Source of the DNA: Chryseobacterium sp. 36-9
Lineage (GTDB): Bacteria; Bacteroidota; Bacteroidia; Flavobacteriales; Weeksellaceae
DNA: 52,200 bases
Direction: 5' to 3'
Assembly: GCA_001898785.1 (NCBI GenBank)
Contig: MKVE01000017.1
Coordinates: forward strand, 153,523-205,722
The translations under genes were made by a program, and so were the position numbers. The notes beneath the pieces are model-generated. The model was not told where the DNA came from and made no database searches. It worked only from the letters and a program-made list of their open reading frames with translations. Within the stretch, counting starts at the first letter, position 1; each line of letters begins with the position of its first letter. Shown one piece after another: positions 40,778 to 48,158 of this stretch.

Positions 40778-41401
40778 ATGATAAATTTTGAACAGCAGGA
40801 TTATAAAAACCATTGGGAGAATGTATATGAAACCAAAAATCCGGATGAAGTAAGCTGGACGCAAAAAATTCCACAAACTTCTTTGGATCTTATAGAAGAG
40901 GCTTCGAAAGACAAATCTTCAAAAATCATAGACATTGGCGGTGGAGACAGTAATCTGACAGATTTTTTACTCGAAAAAGGATTTGAAAATATTTCCGTTC
41001 TGGATATCTCTGCAAAAGCACTGGAAAAAGCAAAAACAAGATTAGGGACCCAAGCTGAAAAAGTAAATTGGATTACGACAAACATTACGGAATTTAAACC
41101 CAATACAACCTATGATATTTGGCATGACAGAGCGGCTTTTCATTTTCTGACCACAGAAGAAGAGATAAAAAAATACGCAGAGATTGTCAAAAATGCAGTT
41201 TCCGATACATTGATTATTGGTACATTTTCTGTAAATGGTCCGCAAAAATGCAGCGGTTTGCCTATTGTACAATATGATGAAGGCCGTTTGAAAGCTATAT
41301 TTTCGGAGAGTTTTGAATTGGTTAAATCTTTTACAGAAGATCATATTACACCGTTTAATACCGTTCAGAACTTTATTTTCTGTCAGTTCAAAAAGAAATA
41401 A
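40778..41401 (+). CDS. Class I SAM-dependent methyltransferase
   Basis: A 207-residue Rossmann-fold methyltransferase. Motif I is IIDIGGGDSNLTDFLL, motif II SVLDISAKALEKA, and WHDRAAFHFLT follows. Two cysteines near the C-terminal half (KCSGLP and FCQFKKK) have no known role. It lies 48 bp after the CstB-like gene and 13 bp before a YeeE half-gene, so it shares the sulfur transcript. Such methyltransferases (WHDRAVFHF type) are common but have no assigned substrate. Methylation of a thiol or sulfide is an inference from context only. Confidence 0.85.
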   Translation: MINFEQQDYKNHWENVYETKNPDEVSWTQKIPQTSLDLIEEASKDKSSKIIDIGGGDSNLTDFLLEKGFENISVLDISAKALEKAKTRLGTQAEKVNWITTNITEFKPNTTYDIWHDRAAFHFLTTEEEIKKYAEIVKNAVSDTLIIGTFSVNGPQKCSGLPIVQYDEGRLKAIFSESFELVKSFTEDHITPFNTVQNFIFCQFKKK

Positions 41402-41414
41402 ATTGAAATAACTT

Positions 41415-41978
41415 ATGCTTGATATTATAAAAGAACCTTGGCCTTGGTACGTTGCAGGTCCGTTAATAGGACTTACAGTTCCGATATTACTGATTTTAGG
41501 AAACAAATCTTTCGGGATCAGTTCATCATTGCGACATATTTGTGCAGCCTGTATACCGGGAAATATTAATTTTTTTAAATACGACTGGAGAAGAGAAAGC
41601 TGGAATTTATTCTTTGTGTTAGGAATTTTCTTTGGCGGAGTGATTTCTGCCTATTTTCTGGTGAATGCCGGAGAGATTATCGTAAACCCAAAACTTAAGG
41701 CAGAATTAGCCGGTTATGGAATTACAGATTACAGTAATCTTGTTCCAACACAATTAATGAATTTTAAAAGTCTGTTAACCTTAAAAGGCTTTATAACCAT
41801 GGTTGTCGGAGGATTTTTAGTAGGCTTTGGAACCCGTTATGCGGGAGGATGTACAAGTGGTCATGCTATTATGGGACTTTCCAATCTGCAGTGGCCATCT
41901 CTAGTGGCAACAATTTGTTTTATGATCGGTGGCTTTTTTGTGGCCAATGTCGTGTTGCCGATTATTCTTTCACTATAA
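41415..41978 (+). CDS. YeeE/YedE-family membrane protein, first half of a split transporter
   Basis: A 187-residue inner-membrane protein with about four or five helices. The family cysteine motif RYAGGCTSGHAIMGLS (Cys146) is present, and an unusual HICAAC (Cys43, Cys46) lies between the first helices. In full-length YeeE, a thiosulfate transporter, conserved cysteines pass thiosulfate across the membrane. Here the two halves are separate genes 10 bp apart, and the second (41989) carries the other conserved cysteine. Together they probably move thiosulfate or a related sulfur compound. Confidence 0.88.
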   Translation: MLDIIKEPWPWYVAGPLIGLTVPILLILGNKSFGISSSLRHICAACIPGNINFFKYDWRRESWNLFFVLGIFFGGVISAYFLVNAGEIIVNPKLKAELAGYGITDYSNLVPTQLMNFKSLLTLKGFITMVVGGFLVGFGTRYAGGCTSGHAIMGLSNLQWPSLVATICFMIGGFFVANVVLPIILSL

Positions 41979-41988
41979 AAAATAAGCA

Positions 41989-42453
41989 ATGAAAAATAAT
42001 AATGCAGTTTGCAATAATGAAATTACTGTTCAAAATAAATGGTATCATAACCTTAAATACCTCTTGCTAGGAATTTTATTTGGGATTGTTTTTGTAAAAG
42101 CTGAAATCATCAGCTGGTTCAGAATTCAGGAAATGTTCCGTTTGCAGTCGTTCCATATGTATGGAGTCATAGGAAGTGCGGTGTTTACAGGAATGATTTC
42201 CGTATGGCTGATTAAAAAGTTTAACATAAAAACTCTTGATGGAGAGCCGATTACAATAGCACCTAAAAAGTTTAACAAAGGACAAATTTACGGAGGATTG
42301 ATCTTCGGCTTTGGGTGGGCGATTACGGGAGCTTGTCCGGGCCCACTTTTCGCTCAGATCGGAACAGGCGCTTTTGCAGTGATCATTACTTTAATAAGTG
42401 CGATTTTCGGAACATGGGTATATGGATACTTTAGAGATAAATTACCTCATTAA
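41989..42453 (+). CDS. DUF6691 / YeeE-family protein, second half of a split transporter
   Basis: A 154-residue membrane protein with about four helices. It carries GFGWAITGACPGPLFAQIG, in which Cys116 matches the second cysteine motif of the YeeE/YedE family. The N-terminus has a short hydrophilic extension with one further cysteine. It is the last gene of the sulfur block, 10 bp after its partner. The split arrangement is common in Bacteroidota. The transported species is inferred to be thiosulfate-like. Confidence 0.87.
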   Translation: MKNNNAVCNNEITVQNKWYHNLKYLLLGILFGIVFVKAEIISWFRIQEMFRLQSFHMYGVIGSAVFTGMISVWLIKKFNIKTLDGEPITIAPKKFNKGQIYGGLIFGFGWAITGACPGPLFAQIGTGAFAVIITLISAIFGTWVYGYFRDKLPH

Positions 42454-42563
42454 TTAATGATTAGAAAATCATTTTATTTTTGGTCATGCTATACTTAAAG
42501 TTAAAATGTAACAACCTTTTGATTTTTTTGACTAATCTTATTTAATAATAAATCTTTCCATTA

Positions 42564-44501
42564 ATGCAATTCAAACTCCCTAATTTGATTTCTGCTATAG
42601 CAATATTTGCTTTTGTCGGCAATTCTTACGCTCAGGAATCTCCAAAGTATGACTATACGGAAGCTTTCAAACCGTTTTTCTATCCTCAGACCGGAACCGA
42701 AACCCGTTCTGCAAGTGGACAACCGGGACACAAATATTGGCAGAATTCGGCCGATTATCAACTGAATGTCAGCCTTAACGAAGCTAACAATGAATTAACA
42801 GGCTCGGCTGAAATCACTTATACCAATAATAGCCCTGACCAATTGGGTTTCCTTTGGCTGCAACTTGATCAAAATCTTTTTGCTAAAGATTCCAGAGGGA
42901 ATGCTGTAGTGCCTTTGTCTGGAAGTAGAAACGGTGCGCACGGCGAAGCATTTGACGGTGGTTACAAAATTAAGTCGGTAAAATACGATGGAAAAGATGT
43001 TAAATATACCATCACCGACACCAGAATGCAGATTGACCTGCCCAACGAACTGAAAGCGAATGGCGGTTTTGCAAAATTAAAAATCGAATATTCTTTTATT
43101 TCTCCAAAGTACGGATCTGACAGAATGGGTGTGGAAGATACCAAGAACGGGAAGATCTTCACATTGGCGCAATGGTATCCGAGAATGTGCGTGTACGATG
43201 ATGTGATGGGTTGGAACACTTTGCCATATCTAGGTGCTTCAGAATTCTATTTGGAATATGGAACTTTGTCGGCTAATATCACGGTTCCGGCTAATCATTA
43301 CGTTGTAGCTTCAGGAGAATTATTGAACGAAAAAGAAGTCTATTCTAAAGAAGAAGTCAACCGTTGGAACGACGCAAGAAAGAGCGACAAAACAGTGATG
43401 ATTCACCCGGAATCAGAATTAGGAAAAGGAAGTAATTCAGGAACAAAAACCTGGAAATTCAAAATAGAAAAAGCGAGGGATTTCGCGTGGGCTTCATCAT
43501 CGGCATTCATTATCGATGCGGCGAGAATCAATCTTCCAAGTGGAAAAAAATCGTTGGCCATCTCGGCTTATCCTGTAGAAAGCGCAGGCGACAAAGCTTG
43601 GGGGCGCTCAACCGAATATACAAAAGCCGCCATTGAACATTACTCCGGAAAATGGTTTGAATATCCTTATCCAGCCGCAACCAACGTGGCCGGAAATGAA
43701 GGCGGAATGGAATATCCGGGAATCGTTTTCTGTCACAGAGCATCAAAAGGTGCTGACCTTTGGGGTGTCACAGACCATGAATTTGGACACACCTGGTTTC
43801 CTATGATTGTCGGCTCCAATGAAAGAGTGTTTGCCTGGATGGATGAAGGATTCAATACATTTATCAATGAACTTTCGACGGAAGCTTTCAACAAAGGCGA
43901 ATATTACCATAAGCAAGATATCAGCAAAATCGGACCTTTTGTTCAGAGCGATAACTTTGAACAGATTATGGTTGGTCCGGATAATATGAAGGAAAGAAGC
44001 ATTGGTGTTTTGGCGTATTTCAAGCCTGGCGTTGGATTGGGAATCTTGAGAGAAACTATTTTGGGTCCTGAGAAGTTTGATAAAGCATTCAAAACATATG
44101 TTCATAGATGGGCGTTCAAACATCCTACACCTTGGGATTTCTTCCACACGATGGAAAATGTTTCTGGCGAGGAGCTGAACTGGTTCTGGCGAGGCTGGTT
44201 TATGAACAAGTGGAAAGTAGATCAGGCGGTGAAAAATGTGAAACCTGTCAATGGCGATTTCAAAAACGGCGCACAGATCACCGTTGAAAATATTGGACAA
44301 TTGCCAATGCCGACAACAGTTCTTATGACTTTCAAAGATGGAACTACACAAACTGTTAAATTACCGGTTGAGGTTTGGAAACGTAATACGGAATGGACGT
44401 TCCAAATCGATTCTAACAAAGAAGTAACGAATGTAAAGCTTGACCCGCAGTCTATCGTTCCGGATATCAATCCTAAAAATAATTTTTGGCCGGCGAATTA
44501 A
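42564..44501 (+). CDS. M1-family metallopeptidase (aminopeptidase N-like), exported
   Basis: A 645-residue peptidase with a signal peptide (ending NSYAQ) and an N-terminal beta-saddle domain. The catalytic thermolysin-like domain has [10 protein letters not shown] (the GxMEN-type exopeptidase loop as GGMEYP), zinc-binding HEFGHTW (His405, Glu406, His409) and Glu428 in WMDEGF, 18 residues after His409. A C-terminal beta domain follows with no T9SS signal. It is probably a periplasmic enzyme that removes N-terminal residues from peptides. It has no obvious functional link to the upstream sulfur genes, from which it is separated by 110 bp. Confidence 0.93.
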   Translation: MQFKLPNLISAIAIFAFVGNSYAQESPKYDYTEAFKPFFYPQTGTETRSASGQPGHKYWQNSADYQLNVSLNEANNELTGSAEITYTNNSPDQLGFLWLQLDQNLFAKDSRGNAVVPLSGSRNGAHGEAFDGGYKIKSVKYDGKDVKYTITDTRMQIDLPNELKANGGFAKLKIEYSFISPKYGSDRMGVEDTKNGKIFTLAQWYPRMCVYDDVMGWNTLPYLGASEFYLEYGTLSANITVPANHYVVASGELLNEKEVYSKEEVNRWNDARKSDKTVMIHPESELGKGSNSGTKTWKFKIEKARDFAWASSSAFIIDAARINLPSGKKSLAISAYPVESAGDKAWGRSTEYTKAAIEHYSGKWFEYPYPAATNVAGNEGGMEYPGIVFCHRASKGADLWGVTDHEFGHTWFPMIVGSNERVFAWMDEGFNTFINELSTEAFNKGEYYHKQDISKIGPFVQSDNFEQIMVGPDNMKERSIGVLAYFKPGVGLGILRETILGPEKFDKAFKTYVHRWAFKHPTPWDFFHTMENVSGEELNWFWRGWFMNKWKVDQAVKNVKPVNGDFKNGAQITVENIGQLPMPTTVLMTFKDGTTQTVKLPVEVWKRNTEWTFQIDSNKEVTNVKLDPQSIVPDINPKNNFWPAN

Positions 44502-44528
44502 AAGTTAGATAGACAGTAGAATATAGAC

Positions 44529-44560
44529 AAAAAACGCGTTCCAATTGGAACGCGTTTTTT
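44529..44560. terminator. Perfectly palindromic bidirectional terminator
   Basis: A 32-bp perfect palindrome (AAAAAACGCGTTCC, AATT, GGAACGCGTTTTTT) lies between the convergent M1 peptidase and ribB genes, with T runs on both strands. Confidence 0.93.
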
Positions 44561-44603
44561 ATTTTATTGATGCGACGGATTTCCATCGTCTATTATTTCA
44601 GGT

Positions 44604-45725
44604 CTACAATGCAACCATCTCAGTGACTTCCACATCGTAACCGGAAAGGATCGGTTTAATATTAGGATTCTGGGTGATTACTTTAAATTTATTGATTCCA
44701 AGGTCTTTCAAAATCTGAGTTCCGATGCCATAATCCCGGAAATTTGGCGCAATCGTAGGCTGTTCGCTGGTTCCATCCTGGAAATTAAGAAAATGTTTGA
44801 TTCTGCTTAATGTATTTTCTTTGTTAGAAACATTGTTGATAAAAACGACAGCACCTTTTCCTTCCGCGTTGATGAGGTCTGTTACCTTCTGCATCAATGG
44901 ATGTTCACCATTAGACAATCTGCTGAACACATCGAAGTAAGTTCCCGAAGACTGCACCCTCACAAGAACCGCTTCATCTGCAGACCAGGTTCCTTTCGTT
45001 AAGGCATAATGTATCTGTTCCGTTGGTTTCTCTTCAAAAACATAAAATTTGAAATCGCCAAAATGGGTTTTGATATCACGCTCTTCGATTCTCTCAACAA
45101 GGTCACCTTGTCTCAATCGGTAATGGATCAGATCTTCAATAGAAACCACTTTCAGATTATGTTTTTTACCAAACTCCAGAAGCTGTGGCAATCTGGACAT
45201 GGTTCCGTCTTCGTTCAGGATTTCGCAGATGACTCCGCCCTCCTTCAGCCCGGCCAGCCTTGTCAGGTCAATAGCAGCTTCCGTGTGGCCGGCTCTTTTC
45301 AGAACACCGCCTTCTCTGGCACGGAGTGGGAAGATGTGTCCCGGTCTCATCAGGTCACCGGGTTTCGTGTCCGGGTCCATAATGGCTTGGATCGTTTTCG
45401 CGCGGTCACTTGCCGAGATTCCCGTTGTTGCACCTTTTCCAAGAAGGTCTACGGAAATGGTAAAAGCTGTTTCCTTTGGATCGGTAGAGTTGGCCACCAT
45501 CGAGTGAAGCTCCAGTTCATCACAACGTTTTTCGGTTAACGGCATACAAATCAAACCTCTTGCATAAGTTGCCATAAAATTAACAATCTCAGTAGTTGTC
45601 AGTTCGGCAGCAGCCAGAAGGTCGCCTTCGTTTTCACGGTCTTCATCATCTACCACGATGACCATTTTTCCGTTTTTCAGATCCTCCAGCGCTTCTTCTA
45701 TCGTATTAAGTTGGAATTTATCCAT
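44604..45725 (-). CDS. ribB: 3,4-dihydroxy-2-butanone-4-phosphate synthase with degenerate GTP cyclohydrolase II domain
   Basis: A 373-residue RibBA-architecture protein. The RibB half (1-200) is intact: DDEDRENEGD at 26-35 binds metal and ribulose-5-phosphate, and RPGHIFPLRAREGGVLKRAGHTEAA (read as RPGHIFPLRAREGG and VLKRAGHTEAA) closes the active site. The second half (about 205-373) aligns with GTP cyclohydrolase II but lacks all three zinc cysteines (VQSSGTYFDVFSRLSNG) and the YLRQEGRGIG block (NNVSNKENT). It therefore cannot perform the RibA step, which the separate RibA at 22483 can. The ATG at 45725 is preferred; an upstream TTG lies inside a -7 element (TATCTTTG, 45751-45744). Confidence 0.93.
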   Translation of the reverse strand: MDKFQLNTIEEALEDLKNGKMVIVVDDEDRENEGDLLAAAELTTTEIVNFMATYARGLICMPLTEKRCDELELHSMVANSTDPKETAFTISVDLLGKGATTGISASDRAKTIQAIMDPDTKPGDLMRPGHIFPLRAREGGVLKRAGHTEAAIDLTRLAGLKEGGVICEILNEDGTMSRLPQLLEFGKKHNLKVVSIEDLIHYRLRQGDLVERIEERDIKTHFGDFKFYVFEEKPTEQIHYALTKGTWSADEAVLVRVQSSGTYFDVFSRLSNGEHPLMQKVTDLINAEGKGAVVFINNVSNKENTLSRIKHFLNFQDGTSEQPTIAPNFRDYGIGTQILKDLGINKFKVITQNPNIKPILSGYDVEVTEMVAL

Positions 45726-46042
45726 TATTTCAAAAAATTTCTGCAAAGATACTTATTTAGAACCTAAATAAACATTGTAATAATCAATTAAAAATATGCG
45801 AAAAATGTATTTTCAGGAGCCGGGAACCTGCTGTCCACTCATACTCCTCGTGCCGGCGCTTCCCACCAGCCTTATCCTTCCGCTTTTCAAATCCAACTGC
45901 GGGGTAACCGTTACCATCAGGGCTATGGTGCAATTCGATGGTTATTAAGTAAGTAAAATCAGTAACTCCAAATTTTTCCAAGAAAGTTGAAGATAAAATT
46001 TGAAATTTGAAAAAAAACACTAAATTTGCAGACCAATAAAAC
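45726..46042. other. 317-bp intergenic region: ribB promoter element, GC-rich repeat, tRNA promoter
   Basis: On the minus strand TATCTTTG (45751-45744) is the ribB -7 element. About 45815-45930 is GC-rich and unlike its surroundings: GAGCCGGGAACCTGCTGTCC, CTCGTGCCGGCGCTTCCCACC and GCGGGGTAACCGTTACCATC (each under 21 bases). The character matches a flavobacterial interspersed element and recalls the CTATCCACT segment at 14620. The tRNA-Cys promoter (46000-46028) ends the region. I see no gene. Confidence 0.6.
46000..46028 (+). promoter_or_regulatory. Promoter of tRNA-Cys
   Basis: TTG (46000-46002), 18 bp, then TAAATTTG (46021-46028), 15 bp before the tRNA 5' end. Confidence 0.7.
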
Positions 46043-46113
46043 GGTGCTTTGGCCGAGTGGCTAGGCAGTGGTCTGCAACACCATCTACAGCGGTTCGAAT
46101 CCGCTAGGCACCT
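46043..46113 (+). tRNA. tRNA-Cys (anticodon GCA)
   Basis: A 71-nt cloverleaf. The acceptor stem is GGTGCTT/AGGCACC with one G-T pair. The anticodon stem is GTGGT/ACCAT with loop CTGCAAC, giving anticodon GCA at 46075-46077. The T arm is AGCGG-TTCGAAT-CCGCT. No CCA is encoded, so it is added after transcription. A promoter and a terminator flank it, so it is transcribed alone. Confidence 0.95.
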
Positions 46114-46120
46114 CACAATG

Positions 46121-46162
46121 AAACCCTAATTCATTTGTTTACAATGTTTTAGGGTTTTTTGT
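46121..46162 (+). terminator. Terminator of tRNA-Cys
   Basis: AAACCCTAA (46121-46129) pairs with TTAGGGTTT (46149-46157), followed by more T. Confidence 0.8.
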
Positions 46163-46175
46163 TTTCATATATCCA

Positions 46176-46216
46176 CAAAAAAGTAGGAAGACCAACGAAG
46201 CATCCCCCTACTTACA
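46176..46216 (-). terminator. Terminator of the PAP2 gene
   Basis: AAGTAGG (46181-46187) and CCTACTT (46207-46213) pair; read on the minus strand the second arm is followed by TTTTTTGTGG. Confidence 0.6.
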
Positions 46217-46248
46217 GTTTTATAAGCAAGTATTTTGCCAATATGGAT

Positions 46249-47034
46249 TTAGAAATTTTTTACCAGTCCTATTCCTGCTGTTTTGTTTTGGTAGAAAGGC
46301 ATAATCATCGTTGAAGAATTTTTATTTTTTCCGGATAACAAGTTGTTAATTTTAGGATATAACCAATAAGCGGCTTCTGTTGACAAAATCCCGATTCCTG
46401 CACCGGCAACCACATCGCTGAACCAATGCTTGTCATTAAGCATTCTGTAAACACCGGTAAAGACTGCAAAAGAATAGCCTGAAACTCCCAACCAAAAATT
46501 AGTGTCTTTATATTCTCTATACATGAATTGGGCAGATGCAAAGGCGAATGCCGTATGTCCAGATGGGAATGATAAGTTATTCGATTGGTCGGGTCTTTCT
46601 TCTTTTGCCAAATGTTTTGTAGGCAATACAACAGCTGAGGCAAGCAATAATGATGTACCGTAAATGATGCTTCGGTCCCGAAAATTATGTTTTCCCTCAA
46701 CTCCGAAAGCATTCAGTCCATAGACCAAGGCTGCCGGCGCAAACTGCGTGTAATTATCCAGCCGGATGTGGTCGGGTTTGTGTTCATTGATTTCGGTTCT
46801 TGTTGAGAAATTGAGTTGTTTTAATTGGTCGATTTTCAAAGTTGCAACTCCATAGCTTATAAAAGCTGCAGGAATGATCAGTTTTTTATAACTGAATTGA
46901 TGCGTATTATCTGAGTGTAATTCTGGTACATAAATATTGTCTGTAGAATTATTTTTTACGGCTATGCTGTCCTGAGCCAAAAGGTTTTGGGAGCTTAATA
47001 AAATAATTAATATGGTTGAGAATAAGTATTTCAT
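46249..47034 (-). CDS. PAP2-family phosphatase (lipid phosphate phosphatase-like)
   Basis: A 261-residue protein with a signal peptide (ending LLAQD) and several membrane-associated helices. All three PAP2 motifs are intact: K140-X6-R147-P148 (KHLAKEERP), PSGH at 157-160, and R197-X5-H203-X3-D207 (YRMLNDKHWFSD). It removes phosphate from lipid or isoprenoid pyrophosphates (candidates are undecaprenyl pyrophosphate and lipid A). The exported N-terminus and C-terminal extension suggest an outer-membrane or periplasmic enzyme. It lies 23 bp downstream of the TauE-like gene on the same strand. Confidence 0.92.
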   Translation of the reverse strand: MKYLFSTILIILLSSQNLLAQDSIAVKNNSTDNIYVPELHSDNTHQFSYKKLIIPAAFISYGVATLKIDQLKQLNFSTRTEINEHKPDHIRLDNYTQFAPAALVYGLNAFGVEGKHNFRDRSIIYGTSLLLASAVVLPTKHLAKEERPDQSNNLSFPSGHTAFAFASAQFMYREYKDTNFWLGVSGYSFAVFTGVYRMLNDKHWFSDVVAGAGIGILSTEAAYWLYPKINNLLSGKNKNSSTMIMPFYQNKTAGIGLVKNF

Positions 47035-47057
47035 CGGAGAAAATTCTGAATTAAAAA

Positions 47058-48080
47058 TTAACTTTCAAATTTGGTAAGCTGATTGTCTTTGTAGCAATAA
47101 AACTCATAGTAAGGTTTGTTACGGAAAGTGAAAACTTTTTCGAGACGAATTACATCGTAATGATTTTTCAAAGAATCATATTTAGTTTTTAGATAATTGG
47201 GTAATTCTTCCCGATGAATCGGTCTTTCAATTTCCAATCCGTCATCGAAGGCAAACTCAATTACAAAATCTGTTGACCGCCACGAGATTATGGATTCACT
47301 TTTTGCGATCGTAACTCCCAGTTTATCTTCCTGGATAATTTTATCAGAAGTCCCGATTAATAAAGCAATTCCGGCAATAACCATTGCGCTGTATCCAATT
47401 TTTCTGAAGAGATTTTCACTCAGGTAAAGAAGGATATATCTGACAGTATAAGACGAGATAATTGTTGCAACAGCAATTGCCAATCCCAACCACAAGGCGA
47501 GATTGGAATAAAGACCGAGCAAAATATAAATCACCAATTTGATAAGATGAAGAAAGACTTCATTTGCTGCGCGGGTTGCCACAATTTCTTCTTTTTTGAG
47601 TCCGAACTTCAAATAAAAACGATTAAACAACAATCCAACTGCGCCGGTAATTCCGGAAACAAATCCTGCCAGAAACCCAATAATCGCAAGAACATATTTT
47701 GGCGAAGCTTTTTCATTGGTTTCGTTAGCTTTTATCTTTTTGAAAAGCTGTGGAATGTTGGCAATGAGGAAAAAAGCGACGATCAATTGCAGATAATTCG
47801 GATTGATATATTTGATGAGGTAAGCGCCAATCAAAACCGCAGGAATTGAAAACGGGACAAACCAAGAGAAAATCCTCCAGTTGATATGCTTTTTAAAAAC
47901 GGCAATTCTTGATACAGAACTCGTAAATGTTCCAACGGTCAGGGAAAATGGAACAACAGAAGCCGGCAACAAGAGATTCAGAATCGGAATCAGGATGAGA
48001 CTTGCGCCGCCTCCGCAAATGGCACTCAGCCAGAATGCAAAAATGGTCCCGAAGAATAACAAAACAACTTCAATAATCAT
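47058..48080 (-). CDS. TauE/SafE-family transporter with a PepSY-like C-terminal extension
   Basis: A 340-residue protein. Residues 1-243 form the usual eight-helix TauE/SafE transporter with the glycine loops SAICGGGASLILIPIL and GFVSGITGAVGLLF. Residues about 245-340 are a soluble tail not normal for this family. Its last part, ELPNYLKTKYDSLKN...DVIRLEKV...KPYYEFYC, has the alternating pattern of PepSY-like domains. The ATG at 48080 is used, since the earlier frame begins with TTG. A PAP2 gene follows 23 bp later. Transported anion and the role of the tail are unknown. Confidence 0.83.
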   Translation of the reverse strand: MIIEVVLLFFGTIFAFWLSAICGGGASLILIPILNLLLPASVVPFSLTVGTFTSSVSRIAVFKKHINWRIFSWFVPFSIPAVLIGAYLIKYINPNYLQLIVAFFLIANIPQLFKKIKANETNEKASPKYVLAIIGFLAGFVSGITGAVGLLFNRFYLKFGLKKEEIVATRAANEVFLHLIKLVIYILLGLYSNLALWLGLAIAVATIISSYTVRYILLYLSENLFRKIGYSAMVIAGIALLIGTSDKIIQEDKLGVTIAKSESIISWRSTDFVIEFAFDDGLEIERPIHREELPNYLKTKYDSLKNHYDVIRLEKVFTFRNKPYYEFYCYKDNQLTKFES

Positions 48081-48089
48081 TTTTATCAA

Positions 48090-48136
48090 TAAAAAAGGTT
48101 ACACCATCAATTTCACTTGACAAAGGTGCAACCTGA
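48090..48136 (-). terminator. Terminator of the LTA-synthase-like operon
   Basis: On the minus strand AGGTTGCACC pairs with GGTGTAACCT (one mismatch) and TTTTTTATT follows. It marks the end of the three-gene regulator-kinase-sulfatase unit. Confidence 0.82.
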
Positions 48137-48158
48137 TTTAGAAGATATTTAGAAGACG

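Noticed and set aside
42504-42530. Third ATGTAACAA sequence, upstream of the M1 peptidase, as another Crp/Fnr operator.
   Set aside because: Only the first nine bases match, the rest of the motif is absent, and the distance to the next T-rich -7-like element is 26 bp instead of 47.
45725-45746. Upstream TTG start for RibB giving seven extra residues.
   Set aside because: The TTG lies inside a TATCTTTG promoter element and the ATG at 45725 fits the family start.
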